Source: Setomelanomma holmii
Taxonomy: Eukaryota > Ascomycota > Dothideomycetes > Pleosporales > Phaeosphaeriaceae
Direction: 5' to 3'
Length of the DNA stretch: 14,409 nucleotides
NCBI GenBank assembly: GCA_010015745.1
Contig: ML978427.1
Coordinates: forward strand, 1 to 14,409
Program-made: the position numbers and the translations under genes
Shown here: positions 1 through 7,860 of the stretch, piece after piece
Numbering within the stretch: position 1 is the first letter of the stretch
How the letters are laid out: each line of letters starts with the position of its first letter
The notes under the pieces: model-generated
Database searches by the model: none
What the model was told of the DNA's origin: nothing
The model's input: only the letters and a program-made list of their open reading frames with translations

Positions 1-1
1 C

Positions 2-541
2 ACGTCAGTTCTCTCAGAGCAGAACATCTGGAGTGGTTTCCGAGCGACAGGGCTTATCCCATTCAGTCCAGAACGTGTCCTATCGTGCCTTACTGTCGTC
101 AGAACGCCGTCTCCACCAAGGACGACTGCAGCTAATGAAGCAGCATAGACAGCAGAGACGCCACAGACATCAACTTAGCTTGAGCAGCAGGCTCGTCTTG
201 TACGAGATCTGCTTAAGCGACAATCTCAGAGCCCTACAAGTCAAGCAACCACCCAGCTTGTTAAAGGTTGTCAGCTAGCTATAAACTTAGCGACTATCTT
301 AGCTAAGGAGAACTTAAGGCTACGCGCTGCTAACCACCGCCAGCAACGTAAGCGTCAACAGTAGAGACAGTATATAGCCTGTGGAGGAGTGCTACAGGTT
401 TAGGAAGGTTGTGCGCTTATTATAGAGGCTCAAATAGGTGTCTAAGAGGGTGACCAAACTTAGACCCTGCAAGCACAAACACAAGCACTACTAACGTGCA
501 GCAAATGCTATATAAAAGGTCACAAGAGGACTTAATATAGA
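2..541 (+). pseudogene. Pogo-like transposase, C-terminal fragment (copy C)
   Basis: Reading from base 2 in one frame gives the hallmark C-terminal part of fungal pogo/Fot1 transposases. A segment around NIWSGFRATGLIPFSPE is followed by a linker with RTPSPP, then LVKGCQLAINLATILAKEN, a basic stretch, the motif YIACGGVL, and finally a zinc knuckle at 497-538. The knuckle reads C-x2-C-x4-H-x4 and then Y where the last Cys is expected (TAT, one G-to-A step from TGT), with TAA just before it. Internal stops (tag, taa) sit where Gln is expected. The DDE catalytic domain lies upstream of the window. The family assignment is from recognised motifs; inactivity follows directly from the stops. Confidence 0.8.
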
Positions 542-621
542 CAAATCAATTCTATCCTCTGTCAAAGTTCTAGACAATTTAATTATGTGGTTGTTGAGTA
601 ATCGTACGTTGAATCAAGCGC

Positions 622-675
622 ATTTTGGCAGGGTGGCCCTCATGGTGGTTTGGCCCACTTACTGGTGGAACACGT
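622..675 (+). repeat. Right terminal inverted repeat of copy C
   Basis: A GC-rich block ending GGTGGAACACGT immediately before TA. Its outermost ACGT is shared with the ends of copies A and B, as expected for related TA-inserting pogo/Fot elements. The inner limit is an estimate because the partner repeat is not in the window. Confidence 0.55.
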
Positions 676-677
676 TA

Positions 678-717
678 ACGTACTTGATAAGCGAGTCGAC
701 CACCTTGCCAAGACCCC
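678..717 (-). repeat. Terminal inverted repeat of copy A
   Basis: Starts ACGTACTTGATAAGCGAG and continues through CACCTTGCCAAGACCCC. It matches the copy B repeat apart from several substitutions in the first 25 bases. It is preceded by TA at 676-677, which is also the flank of copy C. Confidence 0.8.
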
Positions 718-800
718 ATCAATATCTACCATCTCACACAGTACAAAACGCAACTCTACAGTCCTCAACAGTACTCTACGGTGATGTACACTAGCTTAAA

Positions 801-1472
801 TTAATTAGAGAATATCTCTTCTACTTGTTTACATGTGCGCAAGTTGTGCCCAGCCTTGCTGCAGCGTCTACAGCGCCTTTAAGTTAGCTTACTGCTCTCA
901 GCGCGCGCGCTCTTCTTTGCCTTCTTCCTATCACTACGTGCTGTAAACTTCTTTAAGGTAGTTAAGTGCACGCCCTCTTCAGCTGTAAGAGTCCTCTCTG
1001 CCTATATACGCTTTCTCTTGCATAATTTACAGCGTGAGGCAGCCTTGTTAGCTGCTTGAAGCTGCTTGACTTGGTCGCTTATTAACACTAAGGAATGCGC
1101 CATCATCATCTTAGTGCCTTTGGCAAGCTTTTTAACTGCCTTAACTATTGAGCTAGGCAAGCTGTCTACATGCCTTTGCATTCTCTCTTAAACTAGCTTC
1201 AATTGCGACCTAAATTCTAGGGTATTGCTTATAGTTCTAGACACCTAAGGAGCATTGTTAACAGTAGGTGGTATAGGTGTACAAAGGCAGACGTCAAGCT
1301 TTAATATCACTGCCTCTAGATTAAGTAGAACTAAGCTAGCACCTTACAAGCCTCTCTAGATATTGCTTTTAGTAATTAAGTCCTTAAACGCAGCAATAAA
1401 GCAAGGCAAGAACTTAAATTTAGTGATGTGATTAATCTTGCTGCCCATCAGGTTCTCAGCTTAGCAGCTATA
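801..1472 (-). pseudogene. Pogo-like transposase, C-terminal part (copy A)
   Basis: On the minus strand this encodes the C-terminal tail of the same transposase as copy B: the RNHITKxKFLP-like region near 1395-1440, the FTKSNI-like segment, a basic region with a GCGCGCGC tract, and a terminal zinc knuckle at 831-872 (C-x2-C-x4-H-x4-C, with GH, CRRCSKAGHNLRTC). A TAA stop lies at 801-803. All four metal ligands are intact here and the usual Gly before His is kept, whereas copy B has Arg there. Internal stops break the rest. The catalytic domain is not visible apart from the short continuation beyond copy B. Confidence 0.75.
1471..1472. repeat. TA target duplication of copy B, left
   Basis: TA directly outside the copy B left end. 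Its partner is at 2705-2706. Only TA-specific transposition explains why copy A homology ends at the first TA and resumes at the second. Confidence 0.8.
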
Positions 1473-1520
1473 ACGTACTCCATAGGCGAGTCGCCCACCT
1501 TGCCAAGACCCACCAAAATC
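1473..1520 (+). repeat. Left terminal inverted repeat of copy B
   Basis: Pairs with 2656-2704. The two differ by one C/T change in the first 38 bases and one inserted C after that, then share ACCAAAATC. Confidence 0.88.
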
Positions 1521-1575
1521 TACCGTCACCTACAGTAGAAACGCGATAACTCTACAACACAACAAGCTACCAGTT

Positions 1576-2581
1576 TCAAAAGAGGCTTAATTGCAGCTTG
1601 CGCTAGAGGCTATTAAACAAGATACAACCCTCTTAGAATAACGCGCTGCTACTATCTACCAAGTTCCTTAAAAGACGCTTGCTAACTAACGCGCTAGAGA
1701 GCAGTATCAACGCGTTTGCGCGCCTAACTTAGCAAACCTTTGTCTAACAGAGGCGGAGGTGATTGTTTAGTATATACTTCAAGAGCTACAACTCGCTCAA
1801 ATTCCAGCAGTACTGCAAGAAGAACAAGATTATCACTCTCTGCATAACTCCTTATTTGTCGCACCTTCTGCAGCCTCTTCTTAATATAGCTTGCTTCTCA
1901 CTAATAAAGAAGTTATACAGGTGCTAAGCTAAGAACCTAATGCGCAACAGGATCACTTACATTACTAAACTTAAGTTCTTGCCCTGCTTTATTGCTACTT
2001 TTAAGGAGTCCTTTACTAAAAGCAATATTAAGAGAGACTTTAAAGGCGCTAGCATAGTGCTACTTGTCCTAGAGGCAGTAATATTAAAGATAGACGTCCG
2101 CCTTTATACGCCTACACCTACTGTTAACAACGCTCCTTGGGTGTCTAGAACCCTAAGTAATATCCTCGAACTTAGGTCACAAACAAAGCTGATTTAAGGA
2201 AGGATGCAGAGGCATGTAGATAGCCTGCCTTCATTAATAGTTAAGGCTTTTGAAAAGTTCTTAAAAGGCGCTGCAATAATAGCGCATCATTTAGTGTTAA
2301 TAACTAAGCGCAACGCAGAGCTTCAAGCAGCTAATGAGGCTACCTTACGCTGTAAATTACACAAGAGAAAGCGTATACAGGCAGAGGGAGTTCTTACAGC
2401 TGAAGAGGGCGTGCGCGTAACTACCTTAAAGGAGTTTGCAGCACGTAGTGATAGGAAGAGGGTAAAGAAGAGCGCGCGCGCTAAGTGTAGTAAGCTGACT
2501 CAAAGGCGCTGTAGACGCTGCGGCAAGGCTAGGCACAACTTGCGCACATGTAAACAAGAAGCAGAAATAGTTTCTGATTAA
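1576..2581 (+). pseudogene. Pogo-like transposase with deleted catalytic core (copy B)
   Basis: From 1576 (frame 1) the product shows an N-terminal psq-type helix-turn-helix (LALEAIKQDTTL, then AATIYQVP) and the start of a CENP-B-type DNA-binding domain (NLCLTEAEVIV, then YIL). Near 1785-1795 the frame jumps to frame 2, and the next recognisable block is the end of the DDE domain (FQQYCKKNKIITLC, then LSHLLQP). So the CENP-B domain and most of the catalytic domain are missing. Downstream come ITKLKFLPCF, FTKSNI, LYTPTPT, a basic region and an intact C-terminal zinc knuckle at 2510-2551 (CRRCGKARHNLRTC), with a stop at 2579-2581. The longest clean stretches are 1940-2197 and 2204-2581. In-frame stops occur where Gln or Trp is expected. 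Confidence 0.85.
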
Positions 2582-2589
2582 TATAGAGT

Positions 2590-2649
2590 ACTGTGCAGCA
2601 CTGTACAGGACTGTCTTCTACTGTACAGAACCGTTTTCAACTGTAGGTA
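2590..2649 (+). repeat. Subterminal ACTGT repeats phased at 10 bp
   Basis: ACTGT starts at 2590, 2600, 2610, 2620 and 2640, three of these in the form ACTGTRCAG. They lie between the transposase stop and the right terminal repeat of copy B. Exact 10-bp phasing suggests same-face protein contacts, such as transposase binding, but that is inference. Confidence 0.6.
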
Positions 2650-2655
2650 ACAGCG

Positions 2656-2704
2656 GATTTTGGTGGGGTCTTGGCAAGGTGGGCGACTCGCCTGTGGAGT
2701 ACGT
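2656..2704 (-). repeat. Right terminal inverted repeat of copy B
   Basis: The mirror partner of 1473-1520, ending ...GTGGAGTACGT before TA at 2705-2706. Confidence 0.88.
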
Positions 2705-2772
2705 TACGCCTTCTTCAACAGCGAGAAACAACCTACGTCAAGAGGCTGCAGGAGGTGCGACAAGTGAGGAGG
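2705..2772 (-). mobile_element. Continuation of copy A after copy B
   Basis: This stretch (CTTCTTCAACAGCGAG through AGAGGCTGCAGGAGGTGCGA) matches the reverse complement of copy B around 1855-1913, which encodes the LSHLLQP end of the DDE domain. It is therefore the missing neighbour of 1472, separated by the copy B insertion. Homology stops at about 2772, exactly where the putative Gypsy-1 LTR begins with TG. The rest of copy A should lie beyond the far end of Gypsy-1, outside the window. Confidence 0.8.
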
Positions 2773-3191
2773 TGTTACAGATGCCTCACGGGTGTTGTAT
2801 ACACGACCAAGCAATGACAGTAAGGAAGAATCAGCCCTAGATAAGCCACATAGCCCAGCAAAAGATCGAGCAGGATGCCCTGCACTAGGCTAGCCACATG
2901 ACCCGCTAGCGCATTCTGCAGGGCTTGGCAGCATTCTGCAGCATGATCTACATCCTGCCAGCAGAACAACGAACTGCCAGCAGAAACTAAGTCTAGGAGC
3001 AGAAAGGAACAAGAGACAGCAGAACAAGGCGAAGAATAGGAATATATAACAGATGTAGATCTCTTAGAGTATTGTCTTTCTTTGTAGTCAACTTGACATA
3101 GATACTTAGTGCAAGGTCTCTTTACCTAAATTGAATATCTATTATACTCTTGCAGTTAAGTTAAGCTTTGCATTATCACCTGTTGTCAACA
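2773..3191 (+). repeat. Putative 5' LTR of Gypsy-1
   Basis: Begins TGTTACAGATGCC at the point where copy A homology ends, and ends ...GTTGTCAACA just before the gag-like region, giving a 419-bp TG...CA block. A TATA-like ATATATAA lies near 3042. It contains two short direct repeats, GCATTCTGCAG and TGCCAGCAGAA. The second LTR is outside the window, so the ends are inferred from position and termini only. The expected target duplication is GGAGG (2768-2772). Confidence 0.55.
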
Positions 3192-3574
3192 AGTGGAACT
3201 ACAGAACCTTACCATCAGCCCTACCTCCTAGTCAACCTTCCGCTTCCTACAAGTCAAGAGCCTAGAGCATCTGAGCTCACAAGCGAGCCCAGACATAAGA
3301 AACTGTTATCCCAAAGAAAAGATAAACACGAGACTACTAACTCTGCACCTAGGCAAATGCGTCGATATTGGATTAGACAAGAAAAACCAAGATTCTAAGT
3401 CGCTAGAATATTATTACAACAACACTAATTAATTATACGTAACGCTGCTAGAAAGCCCAAAATTAGCACAAAAAGATTAACAACGACAGCATTAACGAAA
3501 CTCTTACTATTAACAAGAGTAAGTAATTAGACCTTGCATACACAGACGCTACAGTTCGTAGGAAAAATGCTTAG

Positions 3575-3620
3575 CTACGCAATCTACCTACGCAATCTAC
3601 CTACGCAATCTACCTACGTT
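3575..3620 (+). repeat. 13-bp tandem repeat, about 3.5 units
   Basis: Unit CTACCTACGCAAT: partial (3575-3583), full (3584-3596), full (3597-3609), partial (3610 on). The unit is not a multiple of three, so copy-number change alters the reading frame of the gag-like region. Confidence 0.85.
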
Positions 3621-4214
3621 AACAATAAACAAGCTCTTGTAATAAATAAGAAAGAAGCTACTCCAAACGTACACTATCCGCAAGCAGACAGAACTACTAA
3701 GAAACATTAGGTAGTACAAGCTTTGGAAGCGTTCGAAGAATAACAACATAGACATTACCTAGAAAGACTAATAAACCTAACACCTTAGTATACCTTAGAC
3801 TACTAGAAATTTATTTACAACTACATATTATAGACCTACTGCAACTATAACTAGTGCGAGACTTACCTCTTAGACAAACGTAGTGCAGAATAGCTTCTAA
3901 GAGACAAGCACAGGTGTAAATAGCAATAGGAAGAATGTACTAAAAACACTTGCGAACAACACCTTTAGAACAAGCGAGAAACACAGCACTTCCTAGAAAA
4001 AATAGAAGAAGCTAACATCGCTACTAATATTATTATTAATAGAAACTGCTTTTAGAAGAAATAGCAGACTTGTCTAAACGACGACTACAAGAAACACCAG
4101 AAGATTAAAATGAATAATAGGTTTCTAGAGAAGTGTTTTTTTAGAATAACGCTTAGCTCTAGAAATCGACTTAGGAGCAGTAACGCTACTAACTCTAAAC
4201 AGCTTATTAAGCCC

Positions 4215-4218
4215 TTAG
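4215..4218. repeat. TTAG target duplication of Gypsy-2, left
   Basis: Pairs with TTAG at 12158-12161. Removing 4219-12161 makes the Gypsy-1 frame continuous (...CCC TTA GTA AAG...), which fixes the ends. Confidence 0.8.
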
Positions 4219-4442
4219 TGTGCCGGTGCACGGAGTGCAGTAGTGCTTTCTTAGTTAAGTAGGAGCAGAAGCTGGAAGAATACGCTCCTCATGCGAGCTC
4301 ACAGCGAGCGATTATCATATACAGCACGAAAAACTATAAAAAAGAGAGGTAGACACAGATAGCCAAACACGATGTTCTCCTCATACTCGCCTCTAGCCAT
4401 GAAGTGGGAAAAAGGGTTCTGACACCTCAAGGTTACAGCTCA
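4219..4442 (+). repeat. 5' LTR of Gypsy-2
   Basis: A 224-bp direct repeat of 11936-12157, starting TGTGCCGGTGCACGG and ending AAGGTTACAGCTCA. A TATAAA box at 4335-4340 is a likely promoter. The two LTRs differ by nine substitutions, all transitions, and one 2-bp CA indel. The TATA box reads CATAAA in the 3' copy. Confidence 0.9.
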
Positions 4443-4445
4443 AAA

Positions 4446-4456
4446 TTGGCGATGCC
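4446..4456 (+). other. Putative primer binding site of Gypsy-2
   Basis: TTGGCGATGCC lies 3 bases after the LTR end. It contains the TGG that pairs with a tRNA 3' CCA. The tRNA is not identified. Confidence 0.45.
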
Positions 4457-4956
4457 TAAGAGGCCTATTGCTAACTTCCTAGTATGTATGAGAACAACAT
4501 GTGCTTACATTGCGACAGACTTGTCTCTAGCTCTCCAGTCTACACACCATAGTGTAGAGAGAAGTTGCAGACTTCAAGTTGAAGTTCAGGTTAGAGACTT
4601 CAGTCAAGTCAGCAGAGAGAGAATCGCGACTGCAGATCGTCGCAGACTACCAGACTATCAGATTATTAGTTATTAGGATAGCCAGTATCCAACCTTCTAG
4701 CAGTATCAGATTATCAGCAGAACCGACAAGTGGTTCTACCAGAGCACAGTAACTCTGGTGAGACCAGCACTCGAGTCGAATGCTACTGCAGCTAACAACT
4801 AGCTTCTCTGCACGCAGCCCTTTAGACACCAAACTAATACCTGAATAATCTAAGTCAGTCCTATCAAGACACTCTATTAACTTTAACAGGCCTAGATCAG
4901 TCCCACCTGTTATCTCATCATCTACTTCCTCTGAAGCCTCAGACAAACCAATCAGA
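4457..4956 (+). other. Untranslated leader of Gypsy-2
   Basis: About 500 bases between the primer site and the first gag Met. Short open stretches exist on both strands (4404-4676 plus, 4647-4946 minus), but none shows a recognisable domain. The gag frame stays partly open upstream of 4957, so the true start could be earlier. Confidence 0.5.
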
Positions 4957-6400
4957 ATGCCAGTCCTAGGCGAAGATCAGTATGAAGACTAGGAAGGCCT
5001 TGTCTAGGAAACAGCTCCTATGGCGAGCACAAGCCGCAGAGTTATTATTCCTCTGCAAGTTAACTAAGACAACCAGCTCCTCTTTAAATGCAAAGAGGTT
5101 ACTGAATTCTTAGATAACTACAACTGTCGATGCGACAATGGAGGGCTTGATGATGTGCAGAAGATCTCAGCTCTCCCAGACTACTGCGATCTACGCTGCT
5201 GTACCTTCATTAAGAAGATGAAGCCCTATTAGCAGAGGAACTACGCAGCACTTTAGAAGATGATGCAGGAACATTAGTGAGACTAAGACGTCGCTCAGCG
5301 TATAAGTACCTGCGGCTTCCTAGAAGCATATGTTATAGAGACAGCCTGAGACTTCCTAGGAATTTCAGATTACTACACTAACTTCGTAGTGTATAGCGAC
5401 GCATGCGTTTCAGCGCACCGGATGCATTCTATAGAGCTTAGCTATCTCTTCTTCTGCGGACTCCCAGCTAAGGACAAGGAACTCATTCTCCTCAATATGC
5501 CAAATAGGCTAGATAGAGATGCGGTAGACACCTACCAGTTGGACAAGATCTACGCGTACGTCAGACGCTTATACGGCCAGCGAGAAGGACTTTGTTATAC
5601 CAGACTAGTCAAAGATAGAGAAGATACTCGTTGGGCCTAGGACCTAGTACGAGAGACGCGACAAGTAAAGCCAGATGTGATCAGATCAGCAGTCAAGGAA
5701 CTCACAGCGGATTGGGATTCTAATCAGAACGACACTATTCCTCCACAAGTGGATCTGGCAGTCTAGGACGTTATTGAGGCTATAGGTGGTGTAAAGATCA
5801 CCTATGTAAAGGCGCGCGCATTTATGGAGTATCCTAAACTAGGACTGCTGCTTTGTCCTCCACACAACTATGCGAACTTTATAGCTAATGCTGTAGAAAC
5901 AGATAATCAGAAGTACAGTTGATCCTAGACTAGAAACGATAGCAGCTACCTCTCGCACCAGCCACCAGACTTGGATCCTAACTGTGGGGCTATCAGGGTG
6001 AATAGGCGTGAGTACAGGAACATATGCAACATGTGCAATGAACTAGGACACATCGTCAGAGATTGCGAGCAGTACAACTACCTAATTACCATAGGGTGGA
6101 TCAGTTTCACCTTTGACCCTGAAGGCAACCCTAAGAAAACTTACTACTACAGCCTAAGACACGGGGTCTTAGGGATAATACAAGGACTAATCCTGTCTAT
6201 CTTACAGCTGGATTAATTAAAGAGTAAGATTAGAGACTTTTACAAGGTCACAAATGACATGCTTGATTTAGCAGTATCTATATTTAGACCTAAGAAGTTT
6301 TATAGAATCAACAGCAGGCTGAGGATGGTATCCAGAAGACCAAGTGGCTAACCAGCCAATACAAACACCTTGACCACCAGTCTCCAGCGAAGAGAGGAAA
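4957..6400 (+). pseudogene. Gypsy-2 gag pseudogene
   Basis: Frame 1 from the ATG at 4957 gives a capsid-like pattern known from fungal gypsy gag: TEFLDNYN, LPDYCDLR, a YAAL helix, FLEAYVIETA, DFLGISDYYTNF, then FFCGLPAKDKELILL and IYAYVRRLYGQREG. This is followed by a linker and a nucleocapsid zinc knuckle at 6025-6066 (C-x2-C-x4-H-x4-C, CNMCNELGHIVRDC) with all four ligands intact. It is broken by many TAG/TAA and a few TGA stops; the longest clean runs are 5389-5640 and 5971-6216. Gag would package the element RNA. Gag and pol share one frame up to about 8600, so they were probably one fused polyprotein. Confidence 0.8.
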
Positions 6401-7392
6401 TGAGTCCTATGCAGGATCTAAGTTAATTCTGAACTTAACAACTACTTAGAGACAACGCCCATGCAGAAATCTTGAGCCTGGACCTGGTAGATCACTGAGA
6501 TATCATCTTAGAACTAGCGCCTTCAGAAATTCAAGAGGGATTAGCTCTGTTAGCAACGCAGTCACAATCAGCCAAGGAGGATTATGTCCTAGACTAAGTG
6601 CGCAATGCGCAAGTGCAGAAGAAGCTGTTAAAGAAGTCCTCAATAAACCTCTGGTTGCTTAGGCAGCGAGTAGCTGAGGATGGCGACACGGACCACGAGC
6701 AGAACCGTTCCAGAACCACAGACTACAGTGTCGGACAAGGAGAGCCGTCGGATACTTAGGAAATGGACGAGTTCGATGTCTCCTATCTGAGCCAAGCTCA
6801 TGACCACCTGTTCTTAGTGATTAATCCTCCAGAATTATCAGGCCAGAGCTTCAGACACTTGTCAGCAGACCTAGATTATCTGCAACCACTAAGGAAAAAG
6901 AAGAGCCAAGTTGTAGCTGCAGATAAAGAAGAGCTTAGAATAACAGTTGCAGCCTACCTGAATAAGCTTCTTACTGCCATGCTTAGGCAGGAAGTTTGTA
7001 GAGTGACTATTAGGGACTTGCTATCGCAGGACAACGTGCGTCAGCAGCTAGTTAATCTCCTTAAAGAAGAGAAGGAACAGCATACACAAAATGTGCAACC
7101 TGCTGCAGAAGTAAATGTGCTAGAGGCTAGAGGGGCAAAATCGCGCCAATCAGGAGGCGTTGGGTTTTCCTTAGCAAAACCTGAAATCGTCTCATTAGGA
7201 CCTGCCGCCTAAAGTGGATCTAGCTAACCAACCACTGAAACAAGCCTCACAAAGCCACATCACAGCTAGGCGCTTTATGCTAGGACTTAGGTGAAGCACA
7301 AAGCAACTAGAAACTTCGATACGTTTGCAGAAGATCAATGTTTAGTGACTAGGAAGCAAGCCAGTATCACCTACAGAGCCTGAGGCACAGCA
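6401..7392 (+). pseudogene. Gypsy-2 gag-pol linker region
   Basis: Continues the gag frame. The clean stretch 6763-7212 (149 codons) contains FDVSYLSQAHDHLF, then a YLNKLLTAML helix and VTIRDLLSQDNVRQQLV, a type of segment found just before the protease in this gypsy group. It is acidic and low-complexity in parts (EEKEQ). No catalytic motif is seen. The stretch should belong to the polyprotein spacer between nucleocapsid and protease. Confidence 0.55.
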
Positions 7393-7860
7393 TTGATGCA
7401 AGGGGATCTTCCAACCTGCTGGGCTTCAGTAGGAACAAGTTCAGTCAAGTGCCTCATCAACACAGGGGCACAGATGAACTTGCTAAGGCTGAGTGTAGCT
7501 AATGCGCTAAAGATTGCGTACGAACAAGCTAACCTAAATGATGTTGAAGGAGTAGTGACAGTGAACAGGAGTTTTGATCTATTCGTCAGCACTGCCTGGG
7601 ACATACCTATCAAAATTGGATTGGTCACTACTAAGACGCACTTCTGAATTGTGGCCAACCTTACTAGATCTGTGATCCTTAGTTTGTTATAGTGTGTATC
7701 AACTAGTATAGCCCTTCAGTACAATGTGTTTAGCAGAGTGACCTGGTGCATCCTATCAAATGACAGCTCCAGGAATACAGTATTCATCGCGTCAGATCCT
7801 ATCCTGATGAATCCAGCACACGCTACTCTAGCGCCTGAGGAATCAGAGTCAGAAGACAAG
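7393..7860 (+). pseudogene. Gypsy-2 aspartic protease domain, inactivated
   Basis: Retroviral-type protease that would cut the polyprotein. The active-site triad region reads LINTGAQMNLL at about 7453-7485, where the family has D-T/S-G; the catalytic Asp codon at 7459-7461 is AAC (Asn), a G-to-A change. The flap/terminal motif VILGLPW-like reads VILSLL followed by TAG near 7673-7692, consistent with Gly-to-Ser, Pro-to-Leu and Trp-to-stop. The clean stretch is 7393-7647; the domain ends with an acidic tail (EESESEDK) near 7855. The minus-strand open frame over the same bases has no motif and is a shadow. Confidence 0.8.

Larger units (their letters stand above)
1..675 (+). mobile_element. Pogo/Fot1-like DNA transposon, copy C, 3' part
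   Basis: The 3' part of a TA-inserting DNA transposon, cut by the window start. It carries the C-terminal part of a transposase (2-541) and then a non-coding tail ending in ...GGAACACGT followed by TA at 676-677. The outer end, read on the minus strand, starts ACGTGTTCCACCAG and continues in a GC-rich block to about 622, which I take as the right terminal inverted repeat. The left repeat lies outside the window, so the repeat cannot be paired here. The family differs from copies A and B: both the terminal sequence and the transposase tail differ. The element abuts copy A with only the TA between them. Confidence 0.75.
678..1472 (-). mobile_element. Pogo/Fot1-like DNA transposon, copy A (3' part, minus strand)
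   Basis: The reverse complement of this stretch aligns with the 3' two-thirds of copy B (about 1913-2704), including the terminal repeat (678-717), the transposase C terminus and the zinc knuckle. The element is split: copy B is inserted at the TA at 1471-1472, and A continues at 2705-2772 before being cut again by the Gypsy-1 LTR. Its outer end is flanked by TA at 676-677. Differences from copy B are largely transitions. Confidence 0.8.
1473..2704 (+). mobile_element. Pogo/Fot1-like element copy B, internally deleted, both ends present
   Basis: A 1232-bp element with matching inverted ends: the left end begins ACGTACTCCATAGGCGAG and the right end (minus strand) ACGTACTCCACAGGCGAG. Both continue through CGCCCACCTTGCCAAGACCC to an ACCAAAATC box. 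It is flanked by TA on both sides and sits inside copy A in the opposite orientation. Fungal Fot/pogo elements are usually near 1.9 kb; the shortfall is explained by loss of most of the DDE domain between about 1785 and 1795. It could only have moved with help from a full-length relative. Confidence 0.88.
2773..4218 (+). mobile_element. Gypsy-1 (Ty3/gypsy-like LTR retrotransposon), 5' part
   Basis: The 5' portion of a RIP-degraded LTR retrotransposon whose pol continues at 12158 after the Gypsy-2 insertion. It is composed of the putative LTR and a gag-like region. The link between the two halves is firm: frame and TTAG duplication agree at the Gypsy-2 junctions. The element is in turn inserted in copy A. 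Confidence 0.75.
3192..4218 (+). pseudogene. Gypsy-1 leader and gag-like region, heavily degraded
   Basis: One frame (multiples of 3, for example 3168-3398 clean) runs to 4218 with many TAG stops and joins the protease frame of the downstream half in phase. The readable part is rich in charged, Trp-type positions (stops likely from TGG) and His/Tyr, with segments such as VVQALEAFEE and FLEKIEEANIATNI. I see no canonical CCHC knuckle. The call as gag rests on its place between LTR and protease, not on a recognised capsid motif. A 13-bp tandem repeat at 3575-3620 disturbs the frame. Confidence 0.5.

Noticed and set aside
899..2482. GCGCGCGC tracts near 900 and 2471 as Z-DNA or regulatory sites
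   Set aside because: They are the same transposase codons (basic Ala/Arg segment) in inverted copies A and B.
2775..2969. Minus-strand open frame with Cys/Leu-rich product
   Set aside because: Lies inside the putative Gypsy-1 LTR with no recognisable motif.
3700..3850. Similarity of VVQALEAFEE...HYLE to the RNase H core of gypsy pol in the gag-like region
   Set aside because: Only a few residues fit, the place in the element is wrong and the catalytic acids are not visible. Too weak to call.
4429..4437. Ending the Gypsy-2 LTR at GGTTACA
   Set aside because: The 3' copy lacks that CA, and no duplication then fits. Ending at GCTCA gives matching TTAG flanks and a continuous Gypsy-1 frame.
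4647..4946. Minus-strand 99-codon open frame
   Set aside because: Antisense to the Gypsy-2 leader and gag start, acidic but with no domain. A shadow frame.
7371..7658. Minus-strand 95-codon open frame
   Set aside because: Directly antisense to the protease domain, whose sense-strand motifs are clear.
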